Shown here one piece after another: positions 11,201 through 23,200 of a stretch of 64,000 nt of DNA. Made by a program: the position numbers and the translations under genes. Source of the stretch: Luidia sarsii (Eukaryota > Echinodermata > Asteroidea > Paxillosida > Luidiidae); assembly GCA_949987565.1 (NCBI GenBank), contig OX465114.1, forward strand, positions 4,492,832 to 4,556,831. The letters are read 5' to 3'. Each line of letters begins with the position of its first letter. Positions within the stretch are counted from its first letter, which is position 1. The notes under the pieces were generated by a model. It was given only the letters and a program-made list of their open reading frames with translations, made no database searches and was not told the DNA's origin.

Positions 11201-14200
11201 AACCGACGCTACCCGATTCCTGAGCTAGGCCCGACGCTCGGTCCCGGAATCGCCGCCCCCCCCCCCCAAAAAAAATGGAACCGACGCTACCCGACTCCTG
11301 AGCTGGACCCGACGCTCGGTCCCGGAATCGCCCCCCCCAGTGATGGAACCGATGCTACCCGTCTACATCGTGCATGTAGTATGATGCATCAGAACACGGG
11401 TCACATGACGTGATGAATATTTTTGTACTTAAAGGGCCAAGTCAAATCGTCATCACCACGTGGTTTGCAAAGTGAGGCTAGTTAGGGCTTGATTGGTCGT
11501 GTACTCGGACTAAATTACACAAGCTTGGGAGACTTACTCGCTGCTCTGCTCGTTGCCACATCGTGCTGTACATGTACAGTACATGTATTGCATACACGAT
11601 ACATACGTACTGTTCAAACGGGATGTCTGTCTATTGTGTACGTTAGCACAGCTAATACATGTAGTGCCCATGTTTCGTTACGTGCGGACTGAACAAGTAC
11701 AAATGTTATTCATATTTGGGGCAAGGCCACTGCGTTCGTTGAGTGAGTGTCGAGTACAGAAAAAGGAACCGGCGCCTGTGAAGTGGGAACTGTCAAAGGT
11801 ACCCAATTCCTCAAAAAAGTGGAACCGCGGTTCCGGTTCCAATTTTGGAACCGCGGTTCCACTCAGAACCGGGAGAACCGCCCAAGCCTGTTGCCCATTG
11901 AACAGTACTGTATCTGAATTAGAATGCCCGCTACCAACCAGCCAATGTGCCCTGACCCTGTTGGCTAAACTGCGTCCTTCTTACCTGCCTACACTGAGCT
12001 AAGCTTTGGTACTTTATCTCTCCACTGGGTTCACCCCCCTTATCTCTCTAAGTGGACTGGTTCCCCCCCCCTTATCTCGCCACTGGGGTCCCCCCCCCTT
12101 ATCTTCACTGAGTTCAACCCCTTATCTCACTAAGTTTGCCCCCTATCTCTGCACTGGGTTCCCCTCCCATTATCTCTCCACTGGGTTCACCCCCTTAACT
12201 CTCCACTGGGTTCCCCCTTATCTCTCCACTGGGTTAGGCCCCCTTATCTTGCCACTGGGTTCCCTCCCCTTATCTTTCCACTGGGTTCACCACCCCTCTT
12301 ATCTCTCAACTGGGTTAACCCCCTTATTTCTCCCCTGGGTTTGCCCCTCCCTTATCTCTCCACTGGGTTCACCCCCCCCCTTATCTCAACACTGGGTTCC
12401 CGACTTCCCCCTCTATCTCTCCACTAGGTTCCCCCTAATCTCTCCACTGGGTTTTCCCCCTTATCTCTCCACTTGGTTTGTCCCCTTATCCCTGACCCTA
12501 TGGACATATGTGACCCGCTCTGGCAAAACCCCACGCTTGTCGGCATTTCCCATTCAGCGCTACGCACACAAAAGGTCAAAAAATCGATTGTGGGACCAAA
12601 TTGAAAATTTTGTAGATTTAAAACCGAAAACTATCCAAGATTCATCACAGAAAATATTTAGTCAGAAATATGTCTGCAAATGTTGAAAAATCAGGTTTTT
12701 TTTAGACGTACTTCACTCCCGGTTGTTCCTCTTGGACGAGCAAAAACAACGAAAATACGAAGATTTTCACCGTTTTTCTTAACTCGCTTACTCAATACGT
12801 CTGCGTTTATCCCCAACGAATTTGGCATGTGAGCAAACGTAAGACCACCAGCTGTCCATATAAGGTAAGTATGGGCTGGTCCCTTTCCTCTTATTCGCAG
12901 TAAACATCATAGAACACGTCAGTCATTTCCCTCGTTGCCGCTCTCCTGTGAGTAAACAAAGCGGTTGCTAATCACGTGACATAAATTCAACAATCCCATT
13001 GGCGCACTCGGCCGAGGCCTTCAGGATTTGTTGACATCCGGGTTCCGTTTAGACTGTTTCCCTTACCGCGACTCCGCGTTATCATATGCTGTGCGTTCAA
13101 GAACCAGACTACACAATTTGCGTTGCAGGATCCGCTCTCGTTTCGCGAGTCGTACTGTGTTTCTGTGATTCGTTTAACTCAAAAGATTCCCGCGATAATA
13201 AGCTTTAAATGTCAGAGAAGAGTAATTCCAACAGTAGAATTATAGCTTCATTGCTGAACGATGTAACTGCCTGCGGGATGGAGCTAAAAGGCGTTGAAAA
13301 CGTTTTCGCCGACTACTTCGCTGTTCCAGGTGGAGAAGTGGATAGTGACGATGAATTCGCTGACGATGACAGCGAATCCAAAGAAAGCGTTCATGGTAAG
13401 TACAAAAACCACAATTAAAATTCAATTTCCTCTGTAAATTTGAGCATCATAGGAAAACTAGCTTTGATAACTCAATTGTGTATCGATAAATATACTTAGG
13501 GAGTGGATGGGAGTGCATTCCATTCCCCACCCCTAAAAAAACCTGGCTCTTTCTTTGTCCGAGTAACTTGGACCCGACAAGTCACGTTTTTTTTATCAAA
13601 TTTTGAAATTTTGAGGGACGGGTGACTGTAGGGTCCAAGGATCGGGGCTATGTATTGTACTATTTTTTGTAGAGTTACCCGTCCCTCAAAATTTCAAAAT
13701 TTGATAAAAAGGGTGACTTGTCGGGTCCAAGTTACTCGGACTAGCTCTTTCTGAATTCTCTTTGCTCTGATCCAAGGCCTGAATAGTAAAATTACGGTTT
13801 AGTTTTAGGGTTTTTAACACGGTCAAGGCCTGAGAGTTACTCTCTTTTTTTTTGCTTTCTGTAAATTACATGAACAAGGGAATGTTTTTGTGAAAAGGGT
13901 ATACAGTGTGTTCCGTTTGTTTATTCTTTTCGTCTTTGACTTTGATGGTTTTGCTATCTTCCCATGGTAGGACGACTGACAAACGCATAGTTCCCTGTCT
14001 CAAAATAGATTGATTTTTATCAGGTCTTGATTATGCTTATCAATCATCAGATGAAGATGTTGCTGGAGCTGGACCATCGTCCCTGCCAAGTTCATCTGAT
14101 GAAGACAGTGACGAACAATCTTCACTGTCTTCATCAGACTCAGAGGAGCCTATGTCCCTTGAAGACGAAGCTAGAACAGTCATCGATGATCATGTCGATG

Positions 14201-17200
14201 ATGCCGAAGATGAAACAGAGGCTGCTGCGGTTGCAGCACGGACACTTGTCGACCTAGAACCTCCCAAGGATAAGGTCAACAAGTGTCACTGCACACTGTT
14301 TGATGGCCGGCGCTGCATCGAACAGTTCACCGCTGCCGAGTCAAACGAAATAAGGTATGTATATTTTCCCAACGCAGTGGTTAAGGCAGTTTCATATTTA
14401 ACTGTTTTCTCCTTTCCTTTTATATTGATATAGATACACAGTGGCGGAGTTAACTGAGTTCGAAAAAGATCTGCTGTTGCTGGGAATTATTTCCACATCG
14501 CTCAATGATGGCAGAACAACAGCAAGAACCAAGAAGAAAGACTTTGATCGGAAGAAGACCCGCATGAGAAGTTTCCATTACGGGCAGAAGAGGGTGTGTC
14601 GTTACACCTTTTTCTTCCTGATGGGAATTGGACCCGATAAGTTCACCAATTTGAAGCGGTGGTACGAGACCCACGGACTTGTTCCCAGAAGGAAAAAGTC
14701 AGGTAAAGTTGTTTTTATCAATTGATGTATTTTATTGTTAAGTTATTAGGAGGTAGTCCAAGGACATTGATACTTGACCTCATGTAGACAAATGGGTACA
14801 CGCAGCAATCAAACAACTTTTGCTGGACTTCAAGGCCTTGTATTGTCCACTTTTGAGACCGTGTAAAGTATACGTAGATAAATGAAATTATTAATTTTCT
14901 AGAACATGGTGTTCATTTTTTACTGAATTGCAGGTGGACGGCGTGGAAAGAAGCTGATGAAGCTCGAGCAAATTCAAGCAGTTGTACGATTTATCGTAAA
15001 CTTCAGTGCACACCACTGCATCCTCCTTCCAGGACGAATAGCTGGTGTGAAGTCAGCTGACATCAAACTTCTGCCCACCCATATCACTAAGGCAGAGATA
15101 TGGCGCCTGTACCGAAAGTCAAATCCAGCAGAAGGAGCTGTCGCCCTGTCAACGTTCCGGAAACTCTGGAATGACCTGCTTCCGTACATTGTTGTTGCCA
15201 GGCCTTCAACTGACCTGTGTTGGACTTGCCAGAGGAACAACAGCTTAATAATGAAGCAGGTACTGTTGTGTCTTTGATTTCTAGAGCATAAAGAACGGTG
15301 TTTACTTGTGTAACTTCCAAACAAGCTGCCCACTTTAAGACGTCTGTACTAGAGCTGCCTGAAATATTCATATCAAGCACCGGGCAAAGCACTGAGCATT
15401 CAGTGTTTATCACGTCGAGTAAGGGCAAAACCTCATTGAATTACATTTTCCTCGATGCAAACATCATGATATTATATCTATGATGCAACGCGGTACCCAC
15501 CGCTAGCTATACGCCGCTATACGACCGCAACCAGCTCGGTGGTTAAGACGTCCGTACTAGAAATCGGGAGTCACGGGTTCGAATCCCGCCCGAGCTGCCT
15601 GAAATATTTATATCAAGCACCGGGCAAAGCACTGAATACTCAGTGTTTATCACGTCGAGCAAGGGCAAAACCTCATTGAATTTCTTCCCACTTTAATTGT
15701 TATTTTTGGTTTAATTTGCCTTTCTTTGCCTCCAGGTGAATGTTCCAGAGGGGGAAAAAAGTGCGGCCCTGCAGCGACAACAGGAGCACCTAAAGTTAGC
15801 CCAAATGGAGAGGGATGCCTACAATGCTGCATGTCAGAAGGCCAAGTCCATTGGTGCCACCAAGTTGGGCAAAAATGTCGCAAACTCCAAGCCCATAACT
15901 TTCCACTACAGCTTTGATTTTGCACAGCAGCTCCATTACCCAGCAGACCCCCATCAACCCGGACCTATTTATTTTAAGACACCCCGCAAGTGCCACATTT
16001 TTGGTGTTGTTGCGGAAGGGTTGCCTGCTCAAGTAAATTACTTGGCAGATGAAGGGGTGAGCTGTGGTAAGGGAGCTAACGTCGTTATCAGCTATGTCCA
16101 TCACTTTCTGGAAAGTTATGGGCTCGGAGAGCAGCATGCTCATTTTCATGCTGACAACTGCAGCGGGCAAAATAAAAATAACGCCATGCTGCAGTATTTG
16201 TCTTGGCGTGTGTTCACTGACCAACACAAGTCAATCACACTGTCCTTTCTACCGGTAGGGCACACCAAATTTGCACCGGATTGGTGTTTTGGCCTTCTGA
16301 AGAAGAAATACCGGAGAACCTTTGTTTCTTCTTTGCAAGAGATCTCTGATATGGTGACTCTATCGACTGTGCAGGGCATCAATATTCCTCAGTTGGTGGG
16401 TAGTCAATCGGGGGAAGTGTTTGTGCCAGTTTATGACTGGGTAAGTCATCTGTCTAAGCACTACAGGAGGTTTCCTGGTGTGAAATCGTACCAACACTTC
16501 AGTGTGCGCGAGGACAACCCTGGTACGATTTCATATCAGGAGGACTCAAGTAGTTCAGTGAAGACATTTGATTTGTCCCGCTCAGTACCACCATCAACAC
16601 TGCCTCCAATCATTCCACCACCTGGAATTGATGTCACTCGCAGACAGTACCTATTCGAACAAATCAGAGAGTTCTGCAAAGAAGAAACAAAGGACTTGGT
16701 CTGTCCAAAACCAGAAGTCTGATTTGCAAAAGCTAAAACAAGTGTAGATGTAGAAATGAAAATTGGCCAAACTTCCACTTCGTTACACAAAGGCAACTCA
16801 TTTGCATAATTAGTTTGCATAATTTGACATTTTGAATTTTAACGAAGGTAAATATACATAGGGTAACATACTAGGTGACCCTCCTAGGTTTCTCAATCTC
16901 ATATCACAATTTGAAATCGTTGAGGACCGATCGACCGAAATGTTAATTGGTTAAACTTCCACTTTGTTACAAAAGGCAACTCATTTGATTATTAATTTGC
17001 ATAATTAATTTGACATTTTGAATTCTAACGAAGGTTAATATACATAGATAACCCTCCTAGGTGTCTCAATCCCATATCACAATTTGAAATCGTTGAGGAC
17101 CGGTCGTCCGAAATGTTAATTGGCCAAACTTCCACTTTGTTACACAAAGACAACTCATTTGCATAATTAATTTACATAATTAATTGGACATTTTGAATTG

Positions 17201-20200
17201 TAATGAGGGTTAATATACATAGGTAACCCTCCTAGGTGTCTCAATCCCATATCACAATTTGAAATAAAATAATTGCAGAAATGCAGTGTGATAGAAAGCA
17301 CCACTTGAGTAATGTCTTTTCTTGAGTAATTTCTTTTGTTTTTAATTGTTTTGTAATTAGCATATCATGAATAAATTAAGTCCAAAGTCACTAATTTTGC
17401 TGACCCCTAAATTTCTTTAAGTGTACTTAATAACAGTGATAAGTTTCAAGACCCACGTTATTTCAGTTAATTTGGTTGCTAAGGAGTTTATATGCGGTGA
17501 GCAATTTTAATTTAAAACAAAAAATGGTTGTTAACTTTAAACACTGTTTTCTCCATTTCAACATTTCTGTCCATAATGTCATTAAAATATCATAACTTTT
17601 TCATAATTAATCCGATTGTTATGAAATATACCTTAAATGAAAGCTTAAACTCCACTCATTACAATGATATCAAAATCTCTGAATTGAATTTTGACCCCAA
17701 GTGTTGGGTTTTGCTGGAGCTGGTCACATATACATACTGCATTTGCGACCATGCATATATGTACAGTGTACTGGTACTTATCTCTCCACTGGGTTCCCCC
17801 TTATCTCTCCACTGGGTTTGCCTCCCCTTATCTATCCACTGGGTTCATCCCCTTATTTCTCAACTGGGTTCACCCCCCCCTCCCACCCTTCTCTCACCAC
17901 TGGGTTAGTGCCCCTTATCTCTCCACTTGGTTTGTGTCCTTATTCCTGACCCTATGGACATGTACATACTGCATGTGCGACCATGCATACAGTGTACTGG
18001 TGTACTGGTACTTACATGTATATATTGTACAGTGTACAAGCATCAATCCACATGTCCAGTATGCAAGGCCAGAGTACACCTGTACTACGCATATGTTACA
18101 ACGCATCTTGTTCCACACTAGACAATTATAGGAGTCTTGAGTAGTCTCTGTGGGTGGGACTTCCTGTCTTGCACTCTCTATGATGGGACCACTCAAGCCA
18201 TTGAGGTCTGCATGTGAAAAAGTGGCTTCTAGTAGCAGGAGTTTGTCTGTATTTTTGGTTGGAAAAAATGCATTACAAGTACAACCATGTTGGAAAATTT
18301 GAAACAATTATTTGAAATGGACGAAAATTAGTACTTGATGATCACTCAAGTATTCGGCACAGCTCTACCCAATTGCTTACTATTCCACATCTTCAAGCAA
18401 ATAATGAATACCTTTCTCCCCTACAGAGTGAAACACCATCTGACACAAATGGAACTGCAGTTGAAATGGACAAAACAGCAGTAAAAAAAGTGAGCTAATT
18501 CTTTCAATAAATTACGATAATGTTCATATCGGTACAAATGATTCTTTTAGTCTTGCAAGCCTGGTGCATTTTTTTTTTAGTATTGTAAAAGGAGGCAAAT
18601 ACAGTCGACTCCCGTTATAATGCGGTCCGTCGGCCTGTCGCAATTCCCTTGTTATAACCAGAGCGCAGTTATTCCCATTGGTTATGCACAGCTGACATTG
18701 ATCATTGTATGGCACATGTTTCTGTGTGTATTGCAATCATGTAATGTACGGTATGTCCAGAGTCAAGCCAATGCAATGTAGATTATTTCATATTATTTTG
18801 GTATGCACATGCTGGTGAATAAAAAAAATTAAAAAAAATGAAAGTATTTTGGACAACCTTAATCCGGACACGATGGAAACTTCGATGAGAAGGACCATAC
18901 GATCTTGTAAATCCGTCACTCACACTCATTGTGCCGATTGACAAGTCTTGAATCAGTCAAGAGAGGGCGCCCCAATTATACTACCAAATTATTATTCTGT
19001 GGATTTCAAACTTGTTGAGGAGCATTTACCAGGAGCAGTTATGCCTCAATTGTTTGGTATTGTAACGCGTTACAGTATTAATTGATATGGAGTAAATTTT
19101 CCATGCACTCATTATCCCCTGAACACCCCATTGTCTGAAACCGCAAGGGGATTTGTGACTTTGCAGATGTTTGTGATTTATGATGTCCCTTCTGCCCCAC
19201 CGTACACTCGGTCATATTATCGGCGAGATGAAACAACGTTCACGCGAAACCACAGCACTGTGCATGCATGCGACCTTGAAAGACATGATTCCTGGTATTT
19301 GACACGCCACGGCACCCATAGTTTACAAAAGAAGTCATTTTAAATTATTTAAAACTTGGCTTTGATCGTGTTCAGTCAGGCAAAATGCTCGTTAAATCCG
19401 GAGTCTGATAATGTGCATGCTCGTTATACACTAATTTTCTCCCATACAAATGTGCACAAATAGATTGGGACTTTGAAAATATGCTCGTTATAACCGAATT
19501 GTTGTTATAACAGTTTGTTTTAAACGGAGTTGTCTAACTTTCTCATACTAAGCAAAACATGGGATATGCAAAATCTTTCAAGAAAATGGTTTTGTGTCAA
19601 AAGTTTAAATTTGTTTGGACTGACAAATGTACCTACATGTACACATACACCTGTACATGTATGTGCATTAATGTAATCTATTTGCAAGAAATAATACAGG
19701 TCTTTTTGATCAACTCTGATCTAATAACTAAAATAAGAAAAACAAAACACTAGGCATTATTTTACTGAATCTCTATTTTAAAGGAGTTTTACCAAACTTA
19801 CAGATTGAGTTATGGTTGCTGTGGTTACCCTTGTAGGATAAGGGTGATGATGATGATGATGATGAAGAGGATAAATCCAAACTTAAACCGAATGATGGAA
19901 ATGGTGCTGATTATCCCAACTACAGATTCACACAGACTCTCAGTGAGCTAGAGGTGAGTTAGTGTATTACATATCTTTAAAAAAGATCAGAAATCTTCAT
20001 GGCTTTGTGATCAAACTTCTTGTTGCACACAAACAGGTATGCAGCCACTACCATCGCTAGTAAAGGAGTTATGGGGAATTTTAGTACCCACTCAAGATCC
20101 GCAAATCATCTTGGTCTTTATGGGTATTAATCAATGACCAAACTATGACCTGTACTGGACAACAGAATAGAAAACAGAAGCACCAAGTAGCCTATCCAAA

Positions 20201-23200
20201 TCCAATCCATGAAGTCATTTTCAGATGAAAGAACATTTTGATTTTGCATTTTGCAATTTATAAAACTCTTCCTTCTTGCAGACACAAAAATCTGAAAATG
20301 TTGTTTTATTAAAACGTCAAACAAAACACTTATAGAGTTTCCAAGTTTGTTTGTTTAAATTGGTGAGAAATCTTCCAGTATGAGGTTCAGTGGAAGTTGA
20401 TAAGAAAGCCCTTTCCTATTGTGCAGGAAGGAGAATTTCCCTATTTTCTTCAACACTCTTTGTTTGTCACAAGTATAATAAACAAAATATAAAGATAGGT
20501 ATGTTGTGATGACAAATAGCAGATGCTCAGGTTTGAAATGTAACAAGAAACTCAGTTTTTTTTCTTTTCATATAAATGCAGTAGAATAACTTCTTTTCTT
20601 TTTTACTTCACTAACATGCTAAATATAGCTTGTTGCTTTAATAGTTGGCTTTGATAACAATTATTTGATATCGAGGTTTGTTAAGGGATGATGGTAACCC
20701 ATGTATAGATTATACCTAGTATTCACTGACCATTATTGTTTTGTTTCTTTATCAGGTCCATGTACCATTTGATGTGTCCTTCCCACTTAAGGGCAAGGAC
20801 CTTGTTGTTGAAATTGAAAGGAAGAGGTTAAAGATTGGTCTGAAGGGATGTCCACCAATCATTCAGGGTGAAACATTTAACCACATCAAAGTTGAAGAGA
20901 GTAATTGGGTGATTGAAGACAAGAAGAAAGTGGTGGTCTTTTTAGAAAAGGTAATTGAATAAGGGTGTGATCACTGGAGATATATGGCAGTTAATGGTTG
21001 AATTACTCTTGACGGGCACCCCCACCCTGGCAAAGGCTAGTTATTGGGAGCCCATAATCTAAGGGTTGGATAGCTCAGATGGGAAGAGCACTGGTGTGCA
21101 AAACCAGAGGTCTCGGCTTTAAATCCTTTAAATCTTTTTCTCAATTGTTATATTTCTTTTTAAAACAAATTGGGAGGGTCCTACTTTCTCAAAGGCAGAA
21201 TGATAGGTACAAAACAAATAGAAAGAGCCATAAGATGACAGACAGAGGAAAAAGGGGATAGCTGATGGGGTAATATCAAAGGGAAGGGCAGGGGTTTAGG
21301 GTTGGGATTAGGTAGTTCAAGGGGGGAATTAAAAGGGAAAGGGTGAAAGTGGAGGATTGGACACAAAATAGGGTTTATTGGTACATGTACACCGATGTTA
21401 ATCATCCCCCTCCTGGATGTTGAGGCCATGTGGTTCAATTGTCCAAAGACTTCATCCATCATTGGAATTGTCCAAAGACTTCATCCATCATTGGAATTGT
21501 CCAAAGACTTTATCCATCATTAAAATTGTCCAAAGACTTTATCCATCATTGAAATTGTCCAAAGACTTTATCCATCATTGAAATTGTCCAAAGACTTTAT
21601 CCATCATTGGAATTGTCCAAAGACTTCATCCATCATTGGAATTGTCCAAAGACTTCATCCATCATTGGAATTGTCCAAAGACTTAATCCATCATTGGAAT
21701 TGTCCGAAGACTATATACATCATTGGAATTGTCCAAAGACTTTATCCATCATTGGAATTGTCCAAAGACTGTATCCATCATTGGAATTGTCCAAAGACTT
21801 CGAAGATCCATCATTGGAATTGTCCAAAGACTTCATCCATTATTGGAATTGTCCAAAGACTGTATCCATCATTGGAATTGTCCAAAGACTGTATCCATCA
21901 TTGGAATTGTCCAAAGACTTTGAAGATCCATCATTGGAATTGTCCAAAGACTTCATCCATTATTGGAATTGTCCAAAGATTTTATCCATCATTGGAATTG
22001 TCCAAAGACTGTATCCATCATTGGAATTGTCCAAAGACTGTATCCATCATTGGAATTGTCCAAAGACTGTATCCATCATTGAAATTGTCCAAAGACTTTA
22101 TCCATCATTGGAATTTTCCAAAGACTTCATCCATCATTGGAATTGTCCAAAGATTTTATCCATCATTGGAATTGTCCAAAGACTTTATCCATCATTGGAA
22201 TTGTCCAAAGACTTCATCCATCATTGGAATTGTCTTAAACGTACAGCATTTTCTCCTGTCTTAAACGGACAGCATCACTGCGATGAATAAGAGATCCTTT
22301 GCCCAGAATACTCATACTGTATCTGATATGAAATGATTTGGGAGATTGAAGTGACACCAAACAGAGATGTCCAATTTACCAATTTTATTTACTTGTTTGT
22401 TTGTTTTCAGGTCAATAAAATGGAATGGTGGAATCGGGTGATACTTACTGATCCTGAAATCAATACAAAAAAGGTTAACCCTGAAAACTCAAAGGTGATT
22501 TTAATCATTTTATAGTGTATCAAACTTTGATTAGTGGTTATACGTATACATGTTTTGTAATGGGCAGTTGATTTATTACGAGGACAAAATTAAATCGTAA
22601 TAGATTGTCTGTCTTTATTTTCTGATAGCTGTCTGACCTTGATGGAGAGACACGAGGAATGGTTGAGAAAATGATGTTTGATCAGAGACAGAAACAGATG
22701 GGATTACCAACCTCTGATGAGCAGAAGAAACAGGATATGCTTCAAAAGTGAGAAAATGGCACCTTCGCCTTTATGTATTTGTGGAATTGATCCCATATTT
22801 TAAATGTACACCCATGCCTTGGCCAAAGCTTGTGCCCAACTAATTGAGTTATAGTCAGGTCTATGACAAATAAACAATGGACAATGCCAGTGGAAAGGAC
22901 TGACTGACAGGCATTTGGCTCTGCACTATTTATTGCAATCTTTGTCAATCAAATAAATGGAAATCTTACTGGAAACTTTAGGGGGAAAAATTTAAAAACT
23001 TAACCGAGACCCGAGACCTCTGGTTTTGCAATCTTTGTTAGGTAAATTGCCTCAGTGATTTGTATTAGACAAAACCTACATTGTTCATGCATCACTTTCT
23101 TACATAATCACAGCAGATCTTTGAATGCACAGTTTTAATTTTGTCTCACACGTTATGTTCATTTGTCTTTCAGATTTATGAAGCAACACCCAGAGATGGA

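Larger units (their letters stand above)
8641..18426 (+). other. NUDC intron 3 (9.8 kb) with a nested gene
   Basis: By far the longest intron of the gene. It holds the five-exon DUF7869-like gene on the same strand, a TTAA-flanked piggyBac MITE, a Mutator-like MITE, a tRNA-Ser-derived SINE and several minisatellites. Confidence 0.85.

Noticed and set aside
12006..12686. 226-codon proline/leucine-rich frame
   Set aside because: Produced by the CTCTCCACTGGGTT minisatellite.
15533..15596. Functional tRNA-Ser gene
   Set aside because: The long variable arm is missing and a SINE tail follows; better read as a tRNA-derived SINE.
21055..21125. Functional tRNA-Cys gene
   Set aside because: Decayed T-arm and no proper acceptor pairing; shared leader with another copy shows it is a SINE.
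21578..22290. Long overlapping plus-strand frames of about 228 codons
   Set aside because: They are translations of the 29-bp minisatellite; the frames are open only because of the repeat.
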